Assembly: GCA_024763595.1 (NCBI GenBank)
Contig: JANTFK010000061.1
Location: 1-11,431 of the forward strand
Reading direction: 5' to 3'
DNA from: Bacteroidales bacterium
Lineage (GTDB): Bacteria > Bacteroidota > Bacteroidia > Bacteroidales > GCA-2748055
DNA length: 11,431 bases
The position numbers were made by a program, and so were the translations under genes. The notes under the pieces were generated by a model. That model was not told the origin of the DNA. It did not search any database and saw only the letters and a list, made by a program, of their open reading frames with translations. Of this stretch, positions 5,268 through 11,431 are shown piece after piece (the first letter of the stretch is position 1; the number at the start of each line of letters is the position of its first letter).

Positions 5268-6387
5268 GCCAGATGTTGCTGAGCCCGGCATTGCCCTGGA
5301 TCAGTTTGGCCACCCGCCAGGAGGTGTCGGTGATGGTATAATCGGCATGAATATGTGGATAGGATCGCTGGTCATGCTCCCTGATCACCATGTCGACGGC
5401 ATCCAGCACCCGTACCGGTTCAAACCCGGTGAGGATAATGGTTCCGGCATCCTGGGCCTCGGGGCGCTCCATGGATTGCCGGATGGAAACGGCCGGAAAC
5501 CCGAGAATGGACGATTCCTCGCTGATGGTCCCGCTGTCAGAAAGAGTACAGCGTGCCCTGGTCTGCAGGTGCACGTAATCTGTAAATCCAAATGGTTTGA
5601 GGTAACGGATCTGGCTGTTGGACCCGGTGAGATTATGTTCCTCAAGCCGCTTGCGGGTGCGGGGATGGGTGGAGACCACAACGGGGAATCCATGAGCGGC
5701 CACCAGCTTTTCCAGTACTGCCACAATCCGCTCCAGGTTCTGAAGGTTATCCACATTCTCCTCCCGGTGGAAACTGGCCACAAAATATTCTTTCTCTTTC
5801 AGTTCCAGTTCCTCCAGTATGGAAGAATCTTCAATTTTGGCCCGGAAGTGGGCCAGCACTTCGTTCATGGGCGATCCGGTCAGGTAGATTCTTCGGTGGG
5901 GCAACCCTTCGCTGATCAGGTGACGGCGGGCATGCTCCGTATAGACCAGGTTAAAGTCTGCCATGTGATCGATAATGCGCCTGTTCAGCTCTTCCGGCAC
6001 ATTGAAGTCAAAACACCTGTTCCCCGCCTCCATATGAAATACGGGGATCTTCATCCGCTTTGCCATGTAAGCCGAGAGACAGGAGTTGGTATCGCCCAGC
6101 ACCAGCAAGGCATCGGGTTGCACCTGTTTCAAGACGCTCTCCGATTTCCGGATAACATCGCCCACGGCCGCCCCCAGGGAGGAGGTATCCACTTCCATGA
6201 AATGATCGGGTTTCCTGAGCCCGAGATCGGAGAAGAAGATCTCATTCAGCTCGTAATCATAATTCTGACCTGTATGGACCAGTGTATGCTCCATCTGTTC
6301 ATCCAGCAACGGGATCACCCTGGAGAGCCTGATCACCTCGGGACGGGTTCCCACTACAGTCATTACCTTCAGCCTCGACTTCTTCAT
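5254..6387 (-). CDS. capG: UDP-GlcNAc 2-epimerase family enzyme, CapG/FnlC type
   Basis: This 377-residue cytoplasmic enzyme belongs to the non-hydrolysing UDP-N-acetylglucosamine 2-epimerase (WecB-like, GT-B fold) family and has full family length. Visible motifs are GTRPE near residues 13-17, the HMEAGNRCFDFNVPEELNRR stretch, TGSPMNEVL, FHREENVDN, STHPRTRK, and the C-terminal SDSGTISEESSILGFP followed by MERPEAQDAGT. Because it follows capE and capF, the most likely reaction is the last step of UDP-L-FucNAc synthesis, C2 epimerisation of UDP-N-acetyl-L-pneumosamine, rather than production of UDP-ManNAc. Its ATG is 23 bases beyond the capF stop, and its 3' end overlaps the VanZ-like gene, so it is almost certainly co-transcribed. 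A UDP-GlcNAc to UDP-ManNAc role cannot be excluded from sequence alone. Confidence 0.94.
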   Translation of the reverse strand: MKKSRLKVMTVVGTRPEVIRLSRVIPLLDEQMEHTLVHTGQNYDYELNEIFFSDLGLRKPDHFMEVDTSSLGAAVGDVIRKSESVLKQVQPDALLVLGDTNSCLSAYMAKRMKIPVFHMEAGNRCFDFNVPEELNRRIIDHMADFNLVYTEHARRHLISEGLPHRRIYLTGSPMNEVLAHFRAKIEDSSILEELELKEKEYFVASFHREENVDNLQNLERIVAVLEKLVAAHGFPVVVSTHPRTRKRLEEHNLTGSNSQIRYLKPFGFTDYVHLQTRARCTLSDSGTISEESSILGFPAVSIRQSMERPEAQDAGTIILTGFEPVRVLDAVDMVIREHDQRSYPHIHADYTITDTSWRVAKLIQGNAGLSNIWHGIQ

Positions 6388-6422
6388 ATCGGTTATACAG
6401 TTTCTATCAGTTATACGGTTTC
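6387..6422. repeat. 18-bp tandem duplication at the capF/capG junction
   Basis: TATCGGTTATACAGTTTC (6387-6404) is followed directly by TATCAGTTATACGGTTTC (6405-6422), with only two G/A differences. The right copy encodes the last residues and stop codon of capF (ETV and TAA at 6411-6413). The left copy repeats the same residues and an in-frame TAA in what is now the intergenic spacer. The duplication thus created most of the 23-base gap before capG. Confidence 0.9.
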
Positions 6423-7529
6423 AAAAAATGTATCCGGGTCATCCGGGTTGTAGAACTCATTGATCCAGAAAAGGGTATAGAGCTCTTCCTTCCCCGTATT
6501 GGTAATGTTGTGGGTGTACCAGACAGGCATATCCACATAAGAGGGATGTTTCCCGTCCAGGCGAAAATCGAGCACCTCGCCTGTGCCGATCCGCCGCAGC
6601 TGAATCAGTGCCTCTCCCCTGATCACCACAAAACGTTCGATCTTCCGCGTGTGAAAATGGTTCCCCCGGGTCACCCCCGGCCTGGTTGTGGAGAAGGAGA
6701 CTTGTCCCCCCACTCCCAGCCGCATGGTCTCGATAAAACTGCCCCGGTCATCCGCATGCTTTTTCAGCATCACCGGAAAATAGTCGGGAATATCCATATA
6801 AGTACGGAAGGTATTGAAAAGATTTCTTTCAAAGGGAGTGGACAACGGGGGGATCGTCCCGTTTTCCGCATAGGTACTTTTGTATCCCTCCAGCAGCTTC
6901 AGGATCTCTGTGACCCTGTGTTCAGATGTGTGCGGGATCCTGTGTTCCACATTGGATTCACGCTTCAGGATGGCTTCTCCAATAATGCGCGTAAGCTCAC
7001 CCACATAGATTAGTTGCATGGATTTATCCACATCAATTCTCGTCTTTTCCCCGTGTGTGAGTTGGTGGGAAAAGGTGGCCACTACTGAATTGTAATAGGG
7101 GTGTCCGAAGGGACCAAATACATTGGGAATCACCAGGCCCGTAAAGGAGGCTCCGGTTCTTCCGGCCCAATCTGCGATCATTTCCCTGCCCTCCTTTTTG
7201 GAACGGCCATAGGGGTTATCAGAATCTTCCTGTGTGGAAGAGGCAAAGAGAATATGCGGTACTGATCCCGTATCATCCAGGGCACTCAGCAACTCCCGCA
7301 CCAGTCCCACGTTGGTCCGGTAAATCTCATCCGGATCGTTGTGCCGGTTGAGTGCAGCCAGGTGTACAATGGTATCACATTGGGCCACCCACTCCCTGAA
7401 TACTTTCCTGTCCTGAAAGAATTCATCCTTAAAGGGTACTGTCCGGAACTGCCCGGGATCCAGGTTCAGGTAATTAAACAGGTGCGTACCCACAAAGCCG
7501 GCCTGACCGGTGATCCCGACATTAATCAT
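6411..7529 (-). CDS. capF: CapF-like bifunctional reductase/epimerase (SDR plus cupin), UDP-FucNAc pathway
   Basis: This 372-residue protein is close to the length of S. aureus CapF (about 369). The N-terminal part is an extended SDR domain with GQAGFVG (8-14) for NAD(P)H binding and a catalytic Y107-x3-K111 (NPYGRSK). From about residue 250 a cupin domain follows, with HFH (291-293), E298 and H340 placed as expected for the CapF zinc site, and RGNHFHTRKIERFVV as the recognisable core. In characterised homologues the cupin domain epimerises C3 of the CapE product and the SDR domain then reduces C4, giving UDP-N-acetyl-L-pneumosamine. The start ATG overlaps the capE stop by 8 bases, indicating coupled translation. 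The C-terminus, FFETV, lies in an 18-bp tandem duplication. Confidence in the family is very high because both domains and their key residues are present. Confidence 0.95.
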   Translation of the reverse strand: MINVGITGQAGFVGTHLFNYLNLDPGQFRTVPFKDEFFQDRKVFREWVAQCDTIVHLAALNRHNDPDEIYRTNVGLVRELLSALDDTGSVPHILFASSTQEDSDNPYGRSKKEGREMIADWAGRTGASFTGLVIPNVFGPFGHPYYNSVVATFSHQLTHGEKTRIDVDKSMQLIYVGELTRIIGEAILKRESNVEHRIPHTSEHRVTEILKLLEGYKSTYAENGTIPPLSTPFERNLFNTFRTYMDIPDYFPVMLKKHADDRGSFIETMRLGVGGQVSFSTTRPGVTRGNHFHTRKIERFVVIRGEALIQLRRIGTGEVLDFRLDGKHPSYVDMPVWYTHNITNTGKEELYTLFWINEFYNPDDPDTFFETV

Positions 7530-8535
7530 GGATATCCTTTTGTACCATGGGGAGTTTTAAAAGCAAGGCTTTCATACCCTCCACATCGAGCCGCGTAGTA
7601 TTGTGGGAGTGATAGTCCTCCACACCTGTAAGAGATTCGCTTCCCTCTGTGAAGAAACGGGCATAGTTGAGATCGCGTGTATCGGCAGGTATCTTATAAT
7701 ACCTGTCCAGATCCTCCGCCTTGAGCATGTCCTCCCTGGTCACCAGCGATTCAAAAAGCTTTTCCCCGTGCCGTGTCCCGATAAATTTGATCTCCACATC
7801 CGAATGGTAGAGCTCTTTAAGGGCCTGTGCCAGGGTTTCAAGGGTGGCTGCGGGCGACTTCTGTACAAAGATATCCCCGTTCCCGCCATGACCGAATGCG
7901 TATAATACCAGGTCCACCGCATCTTCCAGGGTCATCATAAAGCGGGTCATTTCCGGATCGGTAATGGTCATGGGCGAGCCGTTTTTGATCTGATCTATAA
8001 ACAGGGGTATCACTGATCCGCGGGACGCCATTACATTGCCGTACCGGGTTCCGCAAAAAACCGTACCAGAATGGTTCAGGTTGCGCGAACGGGCAATCAT
8101 CACCTTTTCCATCAGGGCCTTGGACTGCCCCATGGCATTGATGGGATAAACCGCCTTATCGGTACTGAGTACGACCAGCTTTTCAACCTGGTAGCGTTCG
8201 GCGGCAACCATTACATTTTCTGCACCCAGAATGTTGGTTTTCACCGCTTCTACCGGGAAAAACTCACAGGATGGTACCTGCTTCAGTGCCGCAGCATGAA
8301 ATATATAATCAACCCCGTTCACCACCTGGTCCACCGCCCGGGCATCGCGCACATCCCCAATATAAAATTTTACAATGGGGTTATTAACCCGCTTCCGCAT
8401 ATCATCCTGTTTCTTCTCATCCCGGCTGAAAATACGTATCTCATCAAAACCGGATCCGATCAAACGATGAAGCACCGCATTCCCGAAGGAACCGGTTCCC
8501 CCGGTGATCAGCAGTTTTTTATTCTTAAAATCCAT
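7522..8535 (-). CDS. capE: CapE-like UDP-GlcNAc 4,6-dehydratase (5-inverting)
   Basis: This 337-residue cytoplasmic SDR enzyme catalyses the first step of UDP-L-FucNAc synthesis, 4,6-dehydration of UDP-GlcNAc with C5 inversion. Visible features are the Rossmann motif TGGTGSFG (11-18), HAAALKQVPSCEFFP (80-94), D126-K127 in LSTDKAVYPIN, and M135-x3-K139 (AMGQSK). In the CapE/WbjB/FnlA branch the usual SDR Tyr of Y-x3-K is replaced by Met, so this Met marks the protein as CapE-type rather than FlaA1/PseB-type. I chose ATG at 8535 because the fold begins immediately; the in-frame codon at 8562 is TTG. Downstream it overlaps capF by 8 bases. Upstream lies the lipoprotein gene 42 bases away in the same direction, with a possible terminator between. 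I see no convincing promoter directly in front of capE. Confidence 0.95.
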   Translation of the reverse strand: MDFKNKKLLITGGTGSFGNAVLHRLIGSGFDEIRIFSRDEKKQDDMRKRVNNPIVKFYIGDVRDARAVDQVVNGVDYIFHAAALKQVPSCEFFPVEAVKTNILGAENVMVAAERYQVEKLVVLSTDKAVYPINAMGQSKALMEKVMIARSRNLNHSGTVFCGTRYGNVMASRGSVIPLFIDQIKNGSPMTITDPEMTRFMMTLEDAVDLVLYAFGHGGNGDIFVQKSPAATLETLAQALKELYHSDVEIKFIGTRHGEKLFESLVTREDMLKAEDLDRYYKIPADTRDLNYARFFTEGSESLTGVEDYHSHNTTRLDVEGMKALLLKLPMVQKDIHD

Positions 8536-8566
8536 CCATGCTAAATTTAAACCTGTAGCCAATAAA

Positions 8567-8593
8567 TACCCGGGCTACTACCTTACCCAGGTA
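8567..8593 (-). terminator. Possible terminator/attenuator after the lipoprotein gene
   Basis: On the minus strand TACCTGGG (8593-8586) can pair with CCCGGGTA (8574-8567), 8 pairs including one G-U, and is followed by TTTATT (8566-8561). A second hairpin, AGGTAGT-type arms at 8577-8583 and 8589-8595 with 7 perfect pairs, shares bases 8589-8593 and cannot form at the same time. The structures overlap the lipoprotein stop codon (8578-8580). A weak terminator is plausible; the U-tract is short and imperfect. Confidence 0.4.
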
Positions 8594-8997
8594 GTGGTCA
8601 GGTTATAGGACTGCATATTGGCATCCACCATTGTATTGATATAGGTGAGTTCCTTCTTTGACAATACATCGATATTTGCAGTTGATGGCACCCCGCCGTC
8701 CGGAGTCATGATCAGCTGGTCCTCACCCGCCAGGGACCATGTGCCCGTTTCCGGTTCATTCAGCAGCGGAGAGGTGATCAGGTACTCACCACCTTCCTTG
8801 AACTCCAGGGTTCCGTCAACCAGCACAGCCTTACCCAGGGCAGCCAGTTTCTGAATGGCTTCATCCTGACTGTCGGTTGTCAGGTTCTGAAAGTTCCAGA
8901 TCCCGTCTGTCAGCAATACATTATTATCCGTTTCACATCCAGTAAAGATCAACGCACTAAGCAACGATATCAATAATCCCGGAAGGAGCTTTCTCAT
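8578..8997 (-). CDS. Small lipocalin-like lipoprotein
   Basis: This 139-residue protein starts with a lipoprotein signal peptide (MRKLLPG, hydrophobic core to residue 19) ending at a lipobox-like FTGC with lipidated C21. The mature N-terminus, CETDNN, has acidic residues soon after the Cys, which is compatible with Bacteroidota surface-export signals but not proof. The rest is beta-rich, with GIWNFQNLT (32-40), DGTLEFKEGGEYLIT (61-75), GTWSLAGEDQLIM (85-97) and KKELTYI (114-120). That pattern is typical of small Bacteroidota lipocalin-like proteins (PF13648-like). The ligand is unknown. ATG at 8997 is preferred over the in-frame ATG at 9039, which lies at or upstream of the predicted promoter. 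The gene lies between the SNF2 gene and the capEFG operon, has its own predicted promoter and may read through into capE. Confidence 0.82.
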   Translation of the reverse strand: MRKLLPGLLISLLSALIFTGCETDNNVLLTDGIWNFQNLTTDSQDEAIQKLAALGKAVLVDGTLEFKEGGEYLITSPLLNEPETGTWSLAGEDQLIMTPDGGVPSTANIDVLSKKELTYINTMVDANMQSYNLTTTWVR

Positions 8998-9026
8998 GTC
9001 TTTAATATTTAATTTAGTTATACAGA

Positions 9027-9059
9027 CAAATATACGCACTATTGCCGAAGATGTTGCAA
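9027..9059 (-). promoter_or_regulatory. Predicted promoter of the lipoprotein gene
   Basis: TATATTTG (9034-9027, minus strand) is a full match to the Bacteroidota -7 motif, with TTG (9059-9057) 22 bases upstream as a -33 candidate. Transcription would begin near 9020, leaving a leader of about 22 bases to the ATG at 8997. If capEFG lacks its own promoter, this is also the nearest visible promoter for the polysaccharide genes. Confidence 0.6.
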
Positions 9060-9094
9060 TCAGGTGGCGTGCAAATAGACATCAGGTGGCCTGC
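9059..9094. repeat. 14-bp direct repeat around the SNF2 stop codon
   Basis: ATCAGGTGGCGTGC (9059-9072) and ATCAGGTGGCCTGC (9081-9094) differ at one base and are offset by 22 bases. The second copy carries the SNF2 gene's final codons and stop (9082-9084); the first repeats the same TGA triplet outside the gene and overlaps the putative -33 TTG of the lipoprotein promoter. Confidence 0.6.
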
Positions 9095-11431
9095 GGATGA
9101 TCTTCAGATAGTGAAAATAGTGATTTCAGTTCGCGGTTCGAAAGCTCACCCACCCACTTTTCACCATTGGAAACGGTGAGCTCAGCCAGTTCCTTTTTAT
9201 CTTTCAGCATGGCATTGATCTTCTCCTCAAACGTACCCCTGGTGATTAACCTGTAAACCATCACATTCCTGTTTTGCCCGATGCGATAGGCCCTGTCGGT
9301 GGCCTGGCTCTCCACTGCCGGGTTCCACCACAGATCGTAATGAATCACATGGCTGGCAGAAGTCAGGTTGAGCCCCGTACCGCCGGCCTTGATAGAGAGG
9401 ATAAAGATCTTCTCACCGGTACTTTTCTGAAACCTCTCCACCATCTGGTCGCGCTGTCTGCGCGACGTTCCCCCGTGCAGGAACAGGGCTTCAAGTGCGA
9501 ACTGCTCACGGATCATCTGTTGCAGCAGAAACCCCATTTCCCTGAACTGGGTAAAGACCAGTACCTTTTCGTTACTATCCAGGATATTCTCCAGCAGGTT
9601 CAGAAACAGACCGGACTTGCCTGATAATCCGGGATCAGCGTCACCCTTTTTCAGGTATTGTGAAGGATGGTTACAGACCTGCTTCAGGGCCATGATCAGC
9701 TTCAGTACCATGCCCCTGCGCCTGATCCCGGCTTCTTTCTCATCCGGGTCAATCTCCTCAATACCATCCATCACTGTGTTCAGTACACCCTGGTAAAGTG
9801 CTGCCTGCTGCTCTTCCAGTGAGGCCATATAATTGTTCTCCACCTTATCGGGCAGATCACTGATTATCGACCGGTCGGTTTTCAACCTGCGCAGGATAAA
9901 AGGAGAAGATATCTTCAGGAAGCGGGCAAGCTGCTTTTTGTCCCGGTTAAATTCGATGGGATAGGCAAACTCCCTGGTAAACTGCTTCAGGTTTCCCAGG
10001 TACCCCCTGTTTGTGAAATCAAAAATACTCCAGTATTCCGAGAGCCGGTTCTCCACCGGGGTTCCGGTCATGGCAATGCGTACATCGGCTTTCAGCCGCT
10101 TTACGGCACGGGTCTGTGCCGCATTTGTATTTTTAATATTCTGGGCTTCATCAATGATCACAGCGCGCCACTTTTTCCCGGCCAGCAACTCATGGTCGCT
10201 CCTCGAAACGCCATAGCTTGTCAGCACAACATCGGCTACCGTATCAAGCTGTCTGCCCGGTCCGTGAAAAACCGCACAGGAAATACCCGGCGAGAACTTA
10301 TCGAACTCCTTTTGCCAGTTGGTCAGCAGAGTGGTAGGCACAACGATCAGGGCCTGCCCCCTGTCCATAAAACCCTCTGCTTTCAGTTGTAACAATACAA
10401 CAATCACCTGAAGCGTCTTACCGAGTCCCATATCATCGGCAATAATGCTCCCAAAACCAAGGCTGGCATTCTTATACAACCATTCATATCCCCGCTGCTG
10501 ATACGGTCGCAGTGTTGCACAAAGTCCTTCGGGAAGCGCCATTTCCCTCACACTTAGCAACTCATCAATCAGTTTGCGCGCAGTTTTATCCATTTCCACC
10601 TTTTCTCCCTCATACTCACCTGTAAAAACAGCCTGCAGCAACCTGTTCCGGTCCATCTTCCGCTCCTGCCGGCCTATCTGTTCCATCAGGGTTTTTAGAT
10701 CGGCAGCATCCAGGTAAACATATTGATCACGCAATTTCACAATCCCGGAAAGCCCTTTGACCATCTGAAAAAACTCCCCTGCATCCATCAGCCGGTCGCC
10801 CAGGGCCACGCGCCACTCAAAATCGAGTATTTTTTCCAGGTTCAGTAAAGACTTCGGCGGCGTGCTTCCAGATGCACTCAGGGAAACACTTACCGCAGGA
10901 CGCACCAGGTTTTTGAGCTCATGTGGCAGCAATACCCTGATCCCGTAAAGCCTGATCACAGGAAGAATCATGAACATCACGCGGGCAAATTCAGCAGGCG
11001 TATAAACCGGAACATGCCGGCCCGAAGTGGAGATGATCATTTCCAGGCCGGGAAGACTGGAACTCAGCATTTCGACACTTCGCAATACCTCATATTTACT
11101 GCTGCTGAATTCCGGAAGGGTCATCACGTCCGAGAGCAGGACCGCCTCCTGCAGCGGTGCATGATTATCTTCCACCAGCACCCTGAGGCCAAACCGTCCG
11201 CTCCCATCCTTCTCAAAAATCTCCAGCACCGGGGCAAAACGGTTCCGTGCCAGGTAAAACCTGTCGATCCACCGTTGTATGGAGGAAGGAATTTCGTTCT
11301 CCCCGGGCCTTTCAAAGCTATAGGTAAAGGAAGACTCAAAGAAAATCCTGTAAACCGGATCGGCCATCAAACTTTTATCACTTCCCCCGTCCATGACAAA
11401 CAGCTGAAGGAACATGGCCACCAGGCTTCTC
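9082..11431 (-). CDS. SNF2-family DEAD/DEAH-box helicase, N-terminus outside window
   Basis: This is a Swi2/Snf2-type DNA-dependent ATPase that probably remodels protein-DNA complexes. The reading frame is open to the window edge (codons R-S-L precede the first GTG/ATG at 11421/11415), and family members usually run to around 1000 residues, so the visible 780 or so are a partial protein. Numbering from 11421, about residues 1-290 look like the bacterial SNF2-associated region. The ATPase follows with LRPYQQRGYEWL (304-315), Walker A DDMGLGKT (329-336), DEAQ box (424-427, an Asp-Glu-Ala-Gln rather than DEAH, common in bacterial members) and TGTPVEN (452-458). The second RecA lobe has VFTQFREMG, LHGGTSRRQRD, SIKAGGTGLNLTSASHVIHYD and the arginine-finger motif QATDRAYRIGQ, then GTFEEKI. 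No nuclease or methylase domain is fused in the visible part, and no restriction genes adjoin it on the visible side. Confidence 0.95.
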   Translation of the reverse strand, partial: RSLVAMFLQLFVMDGGSDKSLMADPVYRIFFESSFTYSFERPGENEIPSSIQRWIDRFYLARNRFAPVLEIFEKDGSGRFGLRVLVEDNHAPLQEAVLLSDVMTLPEFSSSKYEVLRSVEMLSSSLPGLEMIISTSGRHVPVYTPAEFARVMFMILPVIRLYGIRVLLPHELKNLVRPAVSVSLSASGSTPPKSLLNLEKILDFEWRVALGDRLMDAGEFFQMVKGLSGIVKLRDQYVYLDAADLKTLMEQIGRQERKMDRNRLLQAVFTGEYEGEKVEMDKTARKLIDELLSVREMALPEGLCATLRPYQQRGYEWLYKNASLGFGSIIADDMGLGKTLQVIVVLLQLKAEGFMDRGQALIVVPTTLLTNWQKEFDKFSPGISCAVFHGPGRQLDTVADVVLTSYGVSRSDHELLAGKKWRAVIIDEAQNIKNTNAAQTRAVKRLKADVRIAMTGTPVENRLSEYWSIFDFTNRGYLGNLKQFTREFAYPIEFNRDKKQLARFLKISSPFILRRLKTDRSIISDLPDKVENNYMASLEEQQAALYQGVLNTVMDGIEEIDPDEKEAGIRRRGMVLKLIMALKQVCNHPSQYLKKGDADPGLSGKSGLFLNLLENILDSNEKVLVFTQFREMGFLLQQMIREQFALEALFLHGGTSRRQRDQMVERFQKSTGEKIFILSIKAGGTGLNLTSASHVIHYDLWWNPAVESQATDRAYRIGQNRNVMVYRLITRGTFEEKINAMLKDKKELAELTVSNGEKWVGELSNRELKSLFSLSEDHPQAT

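Noticed and set aside
5245..6453. Long rightward open frame (402 codons) opposite capG
   Set aside because: The leftward strand carries a full-length epimerase with all family motifs; the rightward translation is His/Gly-rich without any recognisable domain, as expected for an antisense shadow.
9082..11431. SNF2 protein as part of a multi-gene anti-phage system such as DISARM
   Set aside because: The visible partner genes are missing: the downstream gene is a lipoprotein and the upstream side is outside the window. The sequence looks like the common stand-alone bacterial SNF2 helicase.

Overview
The window looks like chromosomal DNA of a Bacteroidota (Bacteroidetes) bacterium. This rests on near-consensus TAnnTTTG '-7' promoter elements upstream of several genes, A-rich translation starts without strong Shine-Dalgarno sequences, a Bacteroidota-style lipoprotein, and a large bacterial-type SNF2 helicase. 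Most of the window is moderately GC-rich, but 3140-4448 is clearly more AT-rich. I cannot assign a genus.

Layout. Positions 1-59 may hold the start of a leftward gene that leaves the window. Positions 180-3118 carry two rightward genes: a four-module VOC-fold (dioxygenase/glyoxalase-like) protein and a ClC-type chloride channel/transporter with a C-terminal CBS pair. All the remaining genes read leftward. From the right edge they are: a SNF2-family helicase truncated by the window edge (9082-11431), a small lipocalin-like lipoprotein (8578-8997), a three-gene set for UDP-N-acetyl-L-fucosamine synthesis (capE, capF, capG; 8535 down to 5254), a VanZ-like membrane protein with an in-frame minisatellite (4728-5267), a 279-base gene-poor spacer, and a two-gene winged-helix regulator plus nucleotidyltransferase module (4344 down to 3140) that runs convergent with the ClC gene.

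How the genes work together. CapE, CapF and CapG convert UDP-GlcNAc to UDP-L-FucNAc by successive dehydration/5-epimerisation, 3-epimerisation/reduction and 2-epimerisation. Their overlaps and short gaps indicate one operon supplying a surface polysaccharide, with the VanZ-like gene overlapping its end. The regulator/nucleotidyltransferase pair has the order and overlap of an AbiE-like toxin-antitoxin or defence module. Its low GC and its own promoter, flanked by two large related palindromes, suggest a separately acquired, self-regulated unit.

The most interesting signals are the paired palindromes (4357-4380 and 4421-4448) around the module promoter, the 9-residue repeat array inside the VanZ-like protein, and short duplications that copy the stop codon of three different leftward genes. 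No RNA genes, CRISPR arrays or intact insertion sequences were seen.
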